DNA of 64,000 nt from Nostoc sp. TCL240-02 (GTDB lineage: Bacteria > Cyanobacteriota > Cyanobacteriia > Cyanobacteriales > Nostocaceae), in contig NZ_CP040094.1 in the NCBI RefSeq assembly GCF_013343235.1, forward strand, positions 6,691,001 to 6,755,000, read 5' to 3'. The notes beneath the pieces were generated by a model. It was not told the DNA's origin and made no database searches. It saw only the letters and a program-made list of their open reading frames with translations. Of this stretch, positions 25,989-36,078 are shown in pieces (position 1 is the first letter of the stretch; every line of letters starts with the position of its first letter). A program made the position numbers and the translations under genes.

Positions 25989-26698
25989 TGAATACTTTCT
26001 TCGAGCAATAAGATAATTTGATTTTCTAAGTTATATATCAATACGCTTGGGTTAAGAAAAATTGGAGGTTGGCTGAACCAAAAAGCAATCTAACAAAGCT
26101 ATGAAAATCTTGGGTTTCGTTCCTCAAACGCCACTTGCTTCCCCATAGGGGTACAAGTCGGGAAACCGCAAGGGCGCACTGGCTCCCCAACCTACACAAC
26201 TTAAGGTTTTTGGCGCTAACTGAACTGTATGGAGTTATATATTTTTAATAAAATTTACAAAAAATGAATCGTTTGTAAGAGTCTATATATTTATATCCTT
26301 ACCAACGTCCTTATAACAGCAATTTCGTGCAGTTGTATTATTTTACCCTCAAATCCAGATAAAACCTATTCTATGAATGGCAATTAGCCTATTATTACTT
26401 CTAGTATTACTTAAGCAATTTACCCATAAGAATTGGTAACTTGACTTTTTAAAATCAGTCTTTTATTTAATAGTATAAATTGTGAAAAACTCGTAAAGAA
26501 AAGCTTAACAATTGATTAATGTTATCTTTGATCGTACTATTATTAAGTATTGGAGTACAGGTAAATGTGATTTATTAATATCTTTGACTATATTACATAA
26601 GTCAATTTTCTATTAATTTTACAGTTTAAATGTACTACCGTTTTAGTTTATGGTAATAATTGTTGGTTTTACTTAAGATAATCAGATAAGAAGTAGCA
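25989..26698. other. Intergenic region with interspersed repeat
   Basis: About 700 bases hold repeat copy B at 26130-26186 and a taactgaactgtat motif at 26221-26234. The rest, up to the response regulator gene, is very AT-rich without a supported gene. Confidence 0.5.
26130..26186 (+). repeat. Interspersed hairpin repeat, copy B
   Basis: Ends cgccacttgcttccccatag and accgcaagggcgcactggct match copy A at 24592-24660 in opposite orientation. The pair therefore flanks the PEP-CTERM gene as inverted repeats about 1.5 kb apart. Confidence 0.8.
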
Positions 26699-27121
26699 AT
26701 GACAGCACAATTCTTCAATATAGATCAGCCATTGCGGTCACACAAAGTTAGACGAATTTTGCTAGTTGAAGACCATTATCTCAATAGATTGTTACTGAGT
26801 GACTATCTAAGTTACTCTGGGTACGATGTCCAAAGCTTATCTGAAGGCTCTACTTTTTTCTCTACTATAGATAAATTTAAACCAGATTTAATGTTATTAG
26901 ATTTGAAGTTACCAGATATTGACGGTTATTCGCTCTTAAAACAAGTCCAGCAAAAACCTGATTTGTCAAAAATACCTATCATTGTGGTTTCCGCTTTTGC
27001 TTTTAAAGCAGATCAAGAATTAGCTATGAGTTTAGGCGCACGCCGATATTTTGTCAAACCTCTAAAACTCAAGGAGCTTATACTTACAATTGAAGAAGAG
27101 TTGACTTGTTGCCACAGGTAG
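26699..27121 (+). CDS. Single-domain response regulator
   Basis: The 140-residue product is a receiver domain only: RRILLVEDHYLNR (acidic pocket), LMLLDLKLPDIDGY (phospho-acceptor Asp near residue 64), PIIVVSAFAF (Ser switch) and YFVKPLKLKEL (Lys). There is no output domain, so it acts through protein contacts, like CheY- or phosphorelay-type regulators. No kinase gene is adjacent. The gene converges on a small minus-strand gene with about 20 bases between the stops. Confidence 0.9.
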   Translation: MTAQFFNIDQPLRSHKVRRILLVEDHYLNRLLLSDYLSYSGYDVQSLSEGSTFFSTIDKFKPDLMLLDLKLPDIDGYSLLKQVQQKPDLSKIPIIVVSAFAFKADQELAMSLGARRYFVKPLKLKELILTIEEELTCCHR

Positions 27122-27142
27122 AGTTTTTTACTTGGCATACCT

Positions 27143-27322
27143 TTATTCGGCTTTTTGCTCTTCAATGAACTCTTCAACTTGTTGACTAATATGTTGTATG
27201 GAAGTGCCAATTTTCAAAATTTTATTTTGTACTTGTGCTAACAGCAAAACTGCGGTTTGCAGATCATTAAGCGTTTCAGCCATAGCTTCACGATACTGGG
27301 CTTCAAAGTCCTGTAGGTTCAT
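27143..27322 (-). CDS. Small helical protein of 59 residues, function unknown
   Basis: A clean frame on the minus strand from ATG 27322 to TAA 27143 encodes MNLQDFEAQYREAMAETLND and continues as an amphipathic helix with regular Leu/Val/Ile spacing to VEEFIEEQKAE. No cysteines or membrane segment are present. The coiled-coil-like pattern and good codon use support a real gene rather than chance. It is opposite and just downstream of the single-domain response regulator, so a regulatory partnership is possible but not shown. Confidence 0.6.
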   Translation of the reverse strand: MNLQDFEAQYREAMAETLNDLQTAVLLLAQVQNKILKIGTSIQHISQQVEEFIEEQKAE

Positions 27323-27947
27323 AGTTTAACTGTTACCTTAATTATTATTATAACTATATTTATAATCATATTCGTAAATATAACTTCCTAAATCCGTTAA
27401 ATCGCTTAATGTTATAATTTGAATTTATCATCAAAACTACTGTTTATAGTAATTAATTTAGATGCCATTTATATAAGCATATATCTGATTTTTCCTTAAT
27501 TTTAACTAAGAATACATAAAGCTATTAACTTAATAAAATAAAGTTTTAAATAATGAAATATTCCCTCTATTAAAATATTAATTATAAACTCAAAAAACCA
27601 AGTTTGGATTCTGACAGTAACAGATGACAAATAAGATAATATCTACAAAAACTCTTATCTGCTCCAAAATTGTGATATGTGCAGCAAGGCATCTAGTAAA
27701 CTTTGGTAGAAGTTACTTATCTTCATTTACAAGTGGATTTTGCCCCAAGTCTTGTTGGTGGCAGGATTTACGCCAGCTTGTAAACCAACCAAGCTGCCGG
27801 TACTCTGTTGGATAACTCGTAGGTAGTCGCAGAAGTATCTATAAATTAAAAATATCTTTACTTTATATTTAATTGATAATTACTCTATGAAATCGGCACG
27901 AAAAAAGAATTTTTCTTAAAATAGAGAAAGATTACCTAATTTTGATT
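27323..27947. other. AT-rich intergenic region before uvrC
   Basis: About 620 bases, very AT-rich. A 63-codon plus-strand frame at 27624-27815 has an odd Cys/Ser composition and no resemblance to a family. The less AT-rich block 27690-27835 could be a relic of a gene but I could not identify one in any frame. Confidence 0.4.
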
Positions 27948-29825
27948 GTGACAATATCTACTCAAATACTACCACTGGTTAAAGAGCCGGAACGACTGGA
28001 AAATCGTCTAGCTGAAATTCCACCGGAACCGGGGGTTTATTTTATGCGGGATAAGAGCGATCGCATTATATATATAGGTAAGTCACGGAAGTTGCGATCG
28101 CGTGTCCGTTCTTATTTCCGCGATGGGTACAACAAGACTGAACGCATCGCTACAATGGTCAAGTTGGTGACAGAAATTGAATTCATCGTCACTGATACTG
28201 AAGCCGAAGCTTTAGCGCTAGAGGCCAACTTGATTAAGCAGCACCAGCCATACTTCAACGTGCTACTCAAAGATGATAAAAAATATCCCTATCTCTGCAT
28301 TACTTGGTCAGAAGATTATCCACGAATTTTTATTACCCGTAAACGTCAATTCGGCAAAGAAAAAGATAAATTTTACGGGCCTTATACTGATGCTGGTTTA
28401 TTACGAGAGATTGTCCGTATCTGTAAACGCATCTTCCCCCAGCGACAACGGCCTCAACCACTTTTCAAAGACCGTCCGTGCTTAAATTATGATTTAGGGC
28501 GTTGTCCGGGTGTGTGTCAAAAGCTGACTTCACCAGAAGAATATCGCAAAATTGTTCAAAAAATAGCGATGGTATTCCAAGGGCGAACTCAGGAACTAAT
28601 TGATATTCTGACCCAACAGATGAACGTCGCCGCTGAGAACTTGAATTTTGAGTCAGCAGCACGGATTCGCGATCAAATTTCTGGGCTAAAGTCGCTGACA
28701 GCCGACCAAAAAGTATCCTTACCAGATGATACAGTTTCACGGGATGCGATCGCACTGGCAGCTAACGAAGAACACGCTTGTATTCAACTATTCCAGATTC
28801 GCGCTGGGCAATTGGTAGGGCGTTTAGCCTTTGTAGCGGATGCTCATGCAGAACCAGGAGCTATTTTACAACGAGCTTTGGAGGAACATTACCAAACTGC
28901 TGACTCAGTGGAAATACCCTTAGAAATCCTGGTACAGCATGATTTACCAGATGCGGACATATTGGCGGATGTCTTAACTCAACGGAAAGGGAAAAAAGTC
29001 ACGATTTTGACTCCTTTGCGGCAAACTAAGGCAGAATTAATTGAGATGGTAGAGCGAAATGCTCAGTATGAATTGCAAAGAATGCAAAAATTTGGCGATC
29101 GCAATCACCAAGCAATGCAAGATTTAGCAGCTATTCTGGATTTACCAGATGTACCTCACCGCATTGAAGGCTATGATATTTCCCACATTCAAGGGTCAAA
29201 TGCTGTAGCTTCGCAAGTTGTGTTTATCGACGGTTTACCCGCCAAACAGCATTATCGCCACTACAAAATTAAAAATCCCACTGTGACGGCGGGACATTCG
29301 GATGATTTTGCTAGTCTTGCTGAAGTCATTGGGCGACGCTTCCGCAAATATGGGGAAGATCCGCAACTAACACGTTTGGGTAATCCAGACTGGCCTGATT
29401 TAATCATGATTGATGGCGGTAAAGGTCAATTATCATCGGTTATCGCCGTTTTGCAAGAGATGAATTTATTAGAAGACTTGCGAGTTGTGAGTTTAGCGAA
29501 GCAGCGAGAAGAGATTTTTTTACCGGGTGAATCTAAACCCTTGACAACTGATGCAGAACAACCAGGGGTGCAGTTGTTGCGGCGACTGCGAGATGAAGCA
29601 CATCGGTTTGCAGTGACTTTCCATCGTCAGCAGCGCAGTGATAAATTAAAGCGATCGCGTTTAGATGAAATTCCTGGCTTAGGACATCATCGACAAAAGC
29701 AGCTACTAGGGCATTTTCGCTCAGTTGATTATATTCGCCAAGCTACAACCCCACAACTCGCACAGGTTCCAGGAATTGGGCCGCGTTTAGCTCAAGAAAT
29801 TTACGATTATTTTCATCCCGCTTGA
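27948..29825 (+). CDS. uvrC: UvrABC excinuclease subunit C
   Basis: The 625-residue product (GTG start at 27948; a TTG two codons earlier is also possible) has all UvrC parts. These are the GIY-YIG nuclease ([29 protein letters not shown] region, about 28-60), the [12 protein letters not shown] zinc-like segment, the UVR motif (about 205-240) and the RNase H-like C-terminal nuclease with [18 protein letters not shown] and [11 protein letters not shown]. It ends with tandem helix-hairpin-helix repeats ([35 protein letters not shown]). It cuts both sides of lesions marked by UvrAB. Length is normal. Confidence 0.97.
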   Translation: MTISTQILPLVKEPERLENRLAEIPPEPGVYFMRDKSDRIIYIGKSRKLRSRVRSYFRDGYNKTERIATMVKLVTEIEFIVTDTEAEALALEANLIKQHQPYFNVLLKDDKKYPYLCITWSEDYPRIFITRKRQFGKEKDKFYGPYTDAGLLREIVRICKRIFPQRQRPQPLFKDRPCLNYDLGRCPGVCQKLTSPEEYRKIVQKIAMVFQGRTQELIDILTQQMNVAAENLNFESAARIRDQISGLKSLTADQKVSLPDDTVSRDAIALAANEEHACIQLFQIRAGQLVGRLAFVADAHAEPGAILQRALEEHYQTADSVEIPLEILVQHDLPDADILADVLTQRKGKKVTILTPLRQTKAELIEMVERNAQYELQRMQKFGDRNHQAMQDLAAILDLPDVPHRIEGYDISHIQGSNAVASQVVFIDGLPAKQHYRHYKIKNPTVTAGHSDDFASLAEVIGRRFRKYGEDPQLTRLGNPDWPDLIMIDGGKGQLSSVIAVLQEMNLLEDLRVVSLAKQREEIFLPGESKPLTTDAEQPGVQLLRRLRDEAHRFAVTFHRQQRSDKLKRSRLDEIPGLGHHRQKQLLGHFRSVDYIRQATTPQLAQVPGIGPRLAQEIYDYFHPA

Positions 29826-30464
29826 GGAGATTAGTAGTCTGTAAAATTTCAATTGATGTATGAATAAACAAGTTTGTAGTAAGGGCTAAAGTCCTTACTA
29901 AACACCCTTAAAACTAGCTTGAAAAAGTATTAGTTCCACTCTCGCAGAGGATTCTGTTAAGTTTATCTGCGAGAGTTTAAGATGTGTAAATACCGTAATT
30001 TTACAGTATTGCGTAACTATGATAATTTTGATTAAATTTTCACACCAGAATTTCACCTCATAAATCTTGCCAGCAAATATTAACTAATCCTTAAAATAAA
30101 TATTTTGTTACTAAATATACAGTATTTTCTGTAGTTTAATTTTTGAATACAAGAACGGCTTTTTTTTGTATCTGTCCAAGATGACTATAAATAAGCCTCT
30201 CTCAAGGCATTCGTAATAGGGATCAGTAAATCTCTAAGCGTCATTTCATTAAAAAATAATTTATGTACCTAAAGTAAGAGGGTAAAATCACTTAAATTAT
30301 AGGATAGTATAGAGAGAAATTGAAGTTTTTTCAAATCTGAAATTTTGTTTAAAATAATTAGCCAATATTAAAGTCGTTTGTTAAGTTGGGTCAGACCAAA
30401 ATTTTTTCTACTTTAACTGGCAGTTTTCTCAAATAAAAAATAAATTACAACCAGGGGTTTTAGA
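29826..30464. other. Intergenic region after uvrC with two hairpins
   Basis: About 640 bases. Hairpin arms TAGTAAGG/CCTTACTA lie at 29877-29900 and a perfect 11-base stem ACTCTCGCAGA/TCTGCGAGAGT at 29938-29976. The rest is AT-rich with no supported gene other than the small zinc-ribbon gene that follows. Confidence 0.55.
29938..29976 (+). terminator. Hairpin downstream of uvrC
   Basis: Perfect arms ACTCTCGCAGA and TCTGCGAGAGT enclose a 17-base loop, followed only by a short T run (TTTAAG). Terminator function is possible. Confidence 0.5.
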
Positions 30465-30644
30465 ATGCAGACAGTACAAAAGATTTACTGCCCAAATTGC
30501 GGCAGCCAAGCAGAACGTTATTATATTTCTGATAGTCAATTAACTCGAACACAATGCTCTAGTTGTGACTACTTGATGATTAGTTGTACTCGTACTGGCA
30601 AAGTCATTGAGGCTTATGCACCAGGAATTTATGCACAGCGCTAG
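30465..30644 (+). CDS. Small zinc-ribbon protein of 59 residues
   Basis: The frame from ATG 30465 to TAG 30644 encodes MQTVQKIYCPNCGSQAERYY, then TQCSSCDYLMISCTRTGKVIEAYAPG. The two C-x2-C pairs (CPNC and CSSC) form a zinc ribbon. I recall very similar small proteins in many filamentous cyanobacteria, often labelled as PriA-related, although they are far too short to be PriA helicase. The composition and conserved cysteines make it a credible gene. It is followed by a short AT-rich gap and converges on the Gln-rich gene. Confidence 0.75.
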   Translation: MQTVQKIYCPNCGSQAERYYISDSQLTRTQCSSCDYLMISCTRTGKVIEAYAPGIYAQR

Positions 30645-30721
30645 ATAATAAAAATTAAAAATTGGAGAATGTTTTCTCTAATTTTTAATAATAAACTTAC
30701 TTATGAGAAATTCTGAAGACT

Positions 30722-31195
30722 TTACAAATTCTCCTTCTGTTGTCTGAGCTGTTGCTGTCGTCTCTGTTCTTGTAATCTAAATTCTTGTTGTTGTCTAATT
30801 TGTTGATCTTGTCTGAGTTGTTGATCTTGTATTCTCAGTTGTTGCTGTCGAGAAAATTCTTGCTGTTGTATTCTCAGTTGTTCCTGTTGTAGCCTAAATT
30901 GTTGCTGGCGGAGCATTTCTTGCCGTTGTCGTGTAAATTCTTGCTGTTGTATTGTCTGCTGCTGTTGTAGTAGTTGTGGTTGTTGAAGGTTTTGCCGTAG
31001 CCATGTTTCCTTCATTCGTTCTTGTGTTTGCTGATTTTGCTGCTCTTGCTGTTGTCTGATTCTTTCTTGAAGCGAATCTTGCGTCTGGGGATTCGTCTGA
31101 ATTATTTGTGCAGATGCAGGAGAATTAATCGATAAAGCGTTGGCAAGCACAATCAATGGTAGCCATACTTTAACCAACGATAAGCGATTCAACAT
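30722..31195 (-). CDS. Exported glutamine-rich protein
   Basis: The 157-residue product has a signal peptide (LSLVKVWLPLIVLANALSINSPASAQ, cleavage near residue 30). The mature part is made almost entirely of Gln, Arg, Glu and Leu (QQQEFTRQRQEMLRQQQFRL-like text), a long charged helix or coiled coil. No domain is recognised. Low complexity makes family assignment unreliable; it resembles periplasmic Q-rich proteins of Nostoc. No operon partner is visible. Confidence 0.65.
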   Translation of the reverse strand: MLNRLSLVKVWLPLIVLANALSINSPASAQIIQTNPQTQDSLQERIRQQQEQQNQQTQERMKETWLRQNLQQPQLLQQQQTIQQQEFTRQRQEMLRQQQFRLQQEQLRIQQQEFSRQQQLRIQDQQLRQDQQIRQQQEFRLQEQRRQQQLRQQKENL

Positions 31196-31662
31196 ACAAT
31201 TATTTCCTCAATTGTTATAAGTTGGGTTGAGCGATCGCTAAACCCTTAAAATGTCAACAGAATTGCCCTATATATAAATACAGGGGCTTGGAATAGTTAA
31301 CTAAAGCTAATGTTTTATTTACCGTTATAGGCTTACGGCTGACTACGCCAACATTCTTGAGTCAGTGACGTGTTCTACATATTAGTGCATTGAGAATAGC
31401 TTTCTAAATCAAGGTTATATCCAGTGCATTCTCTTGATTTTTCATAAAACTGTCGCTTTTTAGATATTCATCTTAATTAAATTATACATTTAAATAAATT
31501 TTTTACATGGTTTGCCGGATTCCCGTAAATCTACCTGCGGTGGGTAAGTTAACAAAGGGATCTCAAGCGGTTTTACGCCGTAGATAAACACAGATGTATC
31601 TGAAGACATATCTGTGTTTATCTGCGGTTTCATATTCATTCATAAAATTGACTACAACAAGT
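31196..31662. other. Intergenic region with a long hairpin
   Basis: About 470 bases between two minus-strand genes. The main feature is an 18-base hairpin at 31578-31627; the rest is AT-rich without a supported gene. Confidence 0.5.
31578..31627 (-). terminator. Long hairpin downstream of rlmN
   Basis: Arms AGATAAACACAGAT (31582-31595) and ATCTGTGTTTATCT (31610-31623) are perfect and extend outward by four more pairs (CCGT/GCGG with one G-U). It lies 35 bases past the rlmN stop on that strand. The units ataaacacagat resemble a repeat family, so it may be a repeat acting as a terminator. Confidence 0.55.
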
Positions 31663-32757
31663 TTAATTTTTACTTGCTCTCAATTGTCCGCAAGCAGCAT
31701 CGGCTTCTAAACCACGGGAATAACGCACACTCACAGCAGTATTTTGTTGCTTAAGGACGTTGACAAATGCTTCAATGCGATCGCGGTTGGGGCGTTTGTA
31801 GTCTACTTCTTGGATGGGGTTGTAAGGAATCAAATTCACATGACTTTGAAATCCTCGCATACATTTTGAAAGTTCTAATGCGTGTTCTGGCAAATCGTTG
31901 ACACCAGCTAAGAGAACATATTCAAAGGTAACGCGCCGTCCAGTGATTTCTACATATTCTCGACATTCAGCCAGCAAATTTTCTAGAGGATAGGCGCGGG
32001 CGCTGGGGATAAGTTTTTCTCGCAGTGCTTGGTTGGGTGCATGGAGACTGACAGCCAGAGTGATTTGCAAATTATTTTGCGCGAACTGACGGATGCGATC
32101 GCGAATACCAACTGTAGAAACTGTAAGCGATCGCTGCCCAATACCGATATCTTGATTTAGAGATTTCAGCGCTGCTAATACATTCTCAGTATTCAACAAC
32201 GGTTCACCCAATCCCATGAACACGACATTGCTAACCCGTTGCTGAAAATCTTCTTGCACAGTTAACACCTGATCGATAATTTCATGCCGTGCTAAGTTGC
32301 GCTTGTAGCCTCCCTTACCAGTAGCGCAGAAATCACACGCCATTGGACAACCCACCTGGGTAGAGACACAAACAGTCAGACGGGCTTTTGGGCCTTCTCC
32401 CCTTTCTGCAAAGGTGGGGATACCAACAGTTTCAATAATCTGCCCGTCTGCTAATCGTAAAAGATATTTGACTGTGCCATCGGGAGCCTCAGAGCGGTAA
32501 TGTAAAGTTGAACGCCCAATAGGGATTTCTGCTACTTCTGCACGCCATTGCTTAGAGAAGACAGAAATATCAGCTAGCGATCGCACTCCTTTATCATAAA
32601 TCCATTCATGCAGTTGCTTTCCTCTGTAAGCAGGTTGTCCTTGTTGCTGCACCCAAGTGCTTAACTCCGCCAGAGAAGCACCGAGAAGGGGAGGGATTAA
32701 TTCTGATTTTTCTGGGTTGTGTGAGTCAACCTGAGATACAAGAGGCGTAGCAGACAT
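31663..32757 (-). CDS. rlmN: Dual-specificity RNA methyltransferase (23S rRNA A2503 / tRNA A37)
   Basis: The 364-residue radical-SAM enzyme has the cluster motif [11 protein letters not shown] (C-x3-C-x2-C, about residue 135), preceded by VCVSTQVGC. It also has [41 protein letters not shown] and [14 protein letters not shown]. The C-terminal AACGQLR holds the conserved Cys that forms the methyl-protein intermediate. It makes 2-methyladenosine in 23S rRNA and some tRNAs. Length and start fit the family. Confidence 0.96.
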   Translation of the reverse strand: MSATPLVSQVDSHNPEKSELIPPLLGASLAELSTWVQQQGQPAYRGKQLHEWIYDKGVRSLADISVFSKQWRAEVAEIPIGRSTLHYRSEAPDGTVKYLLRLADGQIIETVGIPTFAERGEGPKARLTVCVSTQVGCPMACDFCATGKGGYKRNLARHEIIDQVLTVQEDFQQRVSNVVFMGLGEPLLNTENVLAALKSLNQDIGIGQRSLTVSTVGIRDRIRQFAQNNLQITLAVSLHAPNQALREKLIPSARAYPLENLLAECREYVEITGRRVTFEYVLLAGVNDLPEHALELSKCMRGFQSHVNLIPYNPIQEVDYKRPNRDRIEAFVNVLKQQNTAVSVRYSRGLEADAACGQLRASKN

Positions 32758-32836
32758 AAAGAAATCAAGAGTTGATGTAGGATCTCTATCCTACACCTGC
32801 TAGATCAAGTTAGTCTTGACCAAAGAAAACGGGGAA

Positions 32837-33190
32837 TTAACCAAAGGTTGTACCGTTCCAGCCCCACATTGCACCCTTAGCGTCTGCAAACTCAATGTAA
32901 ATCCGATTTTTCGGCACACCTAGAGTTTGGTTAATCTGTTGGCAAAAGTCTTGACTCATCGCTGCGGTTTGATCTGGCTTCATCGCGCCAATGCTCTTAA
33001 TTTCAATGTAGCAAACTGGATCTGTATTCCCCGCAAAAGTCATGGGAATTTCTGGCTCAAAAGCAGTCATTACATAAGATTCTGGTTTTCCCAAATGTTT
33101 CGCTAACTTGGCTGATAGGTTTAAAAGCATTGACTCAATTTCAGCTTTTTGAGGAGCAGATACAGAAGTTTGCACTTTAATTAATGGCAT
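32837..33190 (-). CDS. MIF/tautomerase-family protein
   Basis: The 117-residue product starts MPLIKVQTSVS, giving the catalytic N-terminal proline after Met removal. It contains LAKHLGKPESYVMTAFEPEI and CYIEIKSIGAM and ends NRIYIEFADAKGAMWGWNGTTFG, the full MIF-type phenylpyruvate tautomerase pattern found in cyanobacteria and plants. The natural substrate in bacteria is uncertain. It lies 79 bases upstream of rlmN on the same strand, so co-transcription is possible. Confidence 0.9.
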   Translation of the reverse strand: MPLIKVQTSVSAPQKAEIESMLLNLSAKLAKHLGKPESYVMTAFEPEIPMTFAGNTDPVCYIEIKSIGAMKPDQTAAMSQDFCQQINQTLGVPKNRIYIEFADAKGAMWGWNGTTFG

Positions 33191-33272
33191 AGTACCGAAT
33201 TAGAAATTTGAATTTTATTCACACTGTTAAGTTTACCGAACCGTGACCAGATAAGGGGAACAAGAGAAACAA

Positions 33273-33303
33273 GGGGCAGTTTTCCCAATTCCCAATGCCC
33301 AAC
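33273..33303. repeat. STRR tract CCCAATTCCCAATG
   Basis: The text ttttcccaattcccaatgcc then caac lies between cobM and the tautomerase gene. Confidence 0.8.
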
Positions 33304-33305
33304 AT

Positions 33306-34130
33306 TTAGTTATGAGATGAGCGAAACAGGTGATTATGTTCGGGATGATATAAACGCGATCGCCCTTTTGCTGTCGAGAGGGCTGGACTGATTATATAAA
33401 GCGTAGTACGAATTAGTTTTTCTTTCTGAGTACATTCCGCCATTTCATTCAGGGGGACAACCTTAATTTTTTCATCAGGCCATCCGATGCGAAAGCAGAT
33501 TGCAATTGGGGTTTCGGCTGGATAATGTTCGAGTAGTTTAGCTTGGGCATTTTCGACGTGACGCGCACTGAGATATAAACAGAGGCTAGCCTGATGTGCC
33601 GCAAGAGTAGCTAATTCTTCATTGGCTGGTACTTCTGTACGACCACTGATCCGGGTCAAAATGATGGTTTGGACTAAACCAGGCACAGTTAGTTCCACTT
33701 TGAGTTTGGCAGCCGCAGCTTGAAAAGCGCTGATACCAGGTATGACTTCAAAAGGAATATTTGCCTCTGCGAGGAGGTGCATTTGCTCGTGGATAGCGCT
33801 GTAGAGACTAGGATCGCCAGAATGGAGACGGACTAGAGATTTTTGCTGTGATCGCACCCTATCGATCATAATCGGCAAAATCTCTTCTAAAGTCTGATTC
33901 GCAGTTCTAATTATCTCCGCATCTTTTCGGCAAAGTTCTAAAATCTGTTCGGGTATTAGAGAATCAGCAAATAAAATCACATCAGCAACAGCGAGTAGTT
34001 TCTGCGCCTTCACCGTTAATAAGTCAGGATCTCCAGGACCTGCTCCGACAATATACACAGATGGTTCTATGGCATATAGTGTTTTTTTATAACTGAGGTT
34101 TTCTGTATATTCACTTTTAAAAGAACCCAC
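33306..34130 (-). CDS. cobM: Precorrin-4 / cobalt-precorrin-4 C11-methyltransferase
   Basis: The 274-residue product is a tetrapyrrole methylase: VYIVGAGPGDPDLLTVKAQKLL (SAM loop, about 26-47), RLHSGDPSLYSAIHEQ and FEVIPGISAFQAAAAKLKVELTVPG. The latter marks CobM/CbiF rather than CobA or CobI. It methylates C-11 of the corrin ring in cobalamin or pseudocobalamin synthesis. A short N-terminal extension (about 25 residues) precedes the core. No other cob gene is adjacent and no cobalamin riboswitch is visible upstream. Confidence 0.93.
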   Translation of the reverse strand: MGSFKSEYTENLSYKKTLYAIEPSVYIVGAGPGDPDLLTVKAQKLLAVADVILFADSLIPEQILELCRKDAEIIRTANQTLEEILPIMIDRVRSQQKSLVRLHSGDPSLYSAIHEQMHLLAEANIPFEVIPGISAFQAAAAKLKVELTVPGLVQTIILTRISGRTEVPANEELATLAAHQASLCLYLSARHVENAQAKLLEHYPAETPIAICFRIGWPDEKIKVVPLNEMAECTQKEKLIRTTLYIISPALSTAKGRSRLYHPEHNHLFRSSHN

Positions 34131-34312
34131 GGCAATCTCTCAAAAAACTTTTTTGATATTTTCTCAGTATCTTTCCGGATTCACCCTCTTTCCCTAGTAG
34201 AGAGTAATGGTAGATGCACCCTGGTTAAGCCCTAGAAAATATTCTGGGGCATTTTTTATTTTTGGATATCGGGAATTGGATATCGGGAATTGGGCATTAG
34301 TTATTATTCTTT

Positions 34313-34410
34313 CTCTGCTTCCCCTGCTTCCCCTGCCCCCCTGCCCCCCTGCCCCCCTGCCCCCTGCCCCCTGCCCCCCCTGCTCCCTCATCCCCTCATC
34401 TCTCCATTCC
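34313..34410. repeat. GC-rich STRR array CCCCTGC / CCCCCCTGC
   Basis: About ten consecutive units of gccccctgcccccctgcccc-like text follow two GGAATTGGAtatcg units (34262-34300) and run into tcatcccctcatctctccat. The array directly abuts and forms the end of lgt. Confidence 0.9.
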
Positions 34411-35263
34411 CTTTGGGAGTAGGCACTACATCAGGTAAAGGGCGTTTGAGTAAGTAAAGCCAAGCTAATCCAACTAATCCAAATAAAATTCCTAGACTAC
34501 TGACTACTTGTGCCATTCGTAATGGCCCCAGCATCAAGCTATCAGTACGGAAACCTTCAATCCACAAGCGTCCTAAGCTGTAGGCTGGCCAGTAAACTAA
34601 AAACAGAGTGCCTACCTTTAAACGTGGTTTACCAGATAAAGACCGGAAAAACAACGTTATGAGTAGCGTAAACACCATTAAATCCCACAGAGATTCATAC
34701 ATAAAGGTGGGATGGAAGTAATCGAAACTAGCATATTCTAAAGGACGATGGTCTGGTGGAATATAGAGCTTCCAGGGTAAATCAGTAGGATCGCCAAAAG
34801 CTTCAGAATTAAAGAAATTGCCCCAACGTCCGATCGCCTGCCCTAAAATCAGCGAAGGCGCTACTAAATCCGCTAGCTGCCAGAAAGAAACCTGCTTGAT
34901 TTTGGCAAAGATTAACGCAGCTATTACGCCACCAATAATTGCTCCGTGAATGGCAATACCTCCTTCCCAGATAGCAAAGATTTTTCCTGGAGTTGGGGCA
35001 TATTTTGACCACTCAAAGAAAACGTAATATAGCCGTGCGCCGGGAATTGCCCCAATCAACAACCAAAAAAACAAATCGCCTAGCAACTCAGGATTAACAT
35101 TACGGCGCTTTGCCAATTCTTGAGAAAGGATTACGCCAATTAATACTGCTGTAGCAATTAATAAGCCATACCATCGGATACTTAGTGGCCCTAATTTCAC
35201 CAGAATGGGCCCTGGAGAAGTAAATTGAAACGCCAATAGCAAGGTGGAAAAATCCAGTGCCAT
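34388..35263 (-). CDS. lgt: Prolipoprotein diacylglyceryl transferase
   Basis: The 291-residue polytopic enzyme attaches diacylglycerol to the lipobox Cys of prolipoproteins. Seen are [26 protein letters not shown], the essential [14 protein letters not shown] (His and Gly), [19 protein letters not shown] (Lgt signature), [12 protein letters not shown] and a later [14 protein letters not shown]. Seven membrane segments are expected. The last codons (KGNGEMRG) read through STRR DNA, so the C-terminus is locally unique. It faces coaD divergently. Confidence 0.95.
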   Translation of the reverse strand: MALDFSTLLLAFQFTSPGPILVKLGPLSIRWYGLLIATAVLIGVILSQELAKRRNVNPELLGDLFFWLLIGAIPGARLYYVFFEWSKYAPTPGKIFAIWEGGIAIHGAIIGGVIAALIFAKIKQVSFWQLADLVAPSLILGQAIGRWGNFFNSEAFGDPTDLPWKLYIPPDHRPLEYASFDYFHPTFMYESLWDLMVFTLLITLFFRSLSGKPRLKVGTLFLVYWPAYSLGRLWIEGFRTDSLMLGPLRMAQVVSSLGILFGLVGLAWLYLLKRPLPDVVPTPKGNGEMRG

Positions 35264-35526
35264 GAGAAATTACCTAGAAAAGTTTGTTAACTACCCGCGC
35301 ACTTTGCTAAGTACGGAGTTTTTTACATCTCGAATACTGAAACTACACTTAAAATCCAGCATCCATATTTAGGAGTCTAATTCCTAACGCCTAGTTGAGC
35401 ATAACTTGTGTCACAAAAACAATTGAGTTTACCATTCTTGCTCAGAGCGCAAGATGGTAGATTTGAGTAAGTTACACAAAAGAGTTTCGATATAATCACC
35501 TAAACAACTTTGATATATCTAAAATT

Positions 35527-36078
35527 GTGATTGCTATTTATCCTGGTAGCTTCGACCCCATCACCTTGGGCCACCTTGACCTCATTCAGCGCGGTAGTCG
35601 CCTGTTTGAGCGGGTAATTGTCGCTGTACTGCGGAACCCAAACAAAACGCCACTTTTTAGCGTGCAGCAACGGTTAGAGCAGATCCGTCTTTCTACACAA
35701 CATCTACCTAATGTAGAAGTAGACAGCTTTGATGGTCTTACCGTAAACTATGCCCAAATGCGACATGCACAAGTTTTGCTTCGGGGTTTACGGGCTGTGT
35801 CAGATTTTGAAGTGGAACTGCAAATGGCTCACACCAATAAAACTCTTTCTACCCAAATAGAAACAGTTTTTCTAGCAACCTCAAATGAATATAGTTTTTT
35901 AAGTAGTAGTGTGGTAAGAGAGATTGCAAGGTTTGGCGGCTCTATCGATCATCTCGTTCCCCCACACATTGCCCTAGATATATACCAATGCTACAATCAC
36001 AACTCTCCAATGTTGAACCCAATCTCAACGGAAGCAATCCCCCCCCTGAAGAATATGTCGGTGGAGAGGGAAGCATAG
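35527..36078 (+). CDS. coaD: Phosphopantetheine adenylyltransferase
   Basis: A GTG start gives 183 residues. The nucleotidyltransferase signature [20 protein letters not shown] (HxGH as LGHLD, with the first His replaced in context by T-L-G-H) opens the protein. It continues [30 protein letters not shown], and [18 protein letters not shown] with the ISSS-like loop. It makes dephospho-CoA. The normal length is about 160; here the tail (after YQCYNHN) extends about 25 residues and overlaps the next gene by 91 bases in another frame. Confidence 0.95.
   Translation: MIAIYPGSFDPITLGHLDLIQRGSRLFERVIVAVLRNPNKTPLFSVQQRLEQIRLSTQHLPNVEVDSFDGLTVNYAQMRHAQVLLRGLRAVSDFEVELQMAHTNKTLSTQIETVFLATSNEYSFLSSSVVREIARFGGSIDHLVPPHIALDIYQCYNHNSPMLNPISTEAIPPLKNMSVEREA

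Noticed and set aside
27624..27815. 63-codon plus-strand frame
   Set aside because: Unusual Cys/Ser-rich text with no family likeness; perhaps a relic but not supportable.
34131..34200. Cobalamin riboswitch upstream of cobM
   Set aside because: No conserved B12-box text was seen and the leader is too short.
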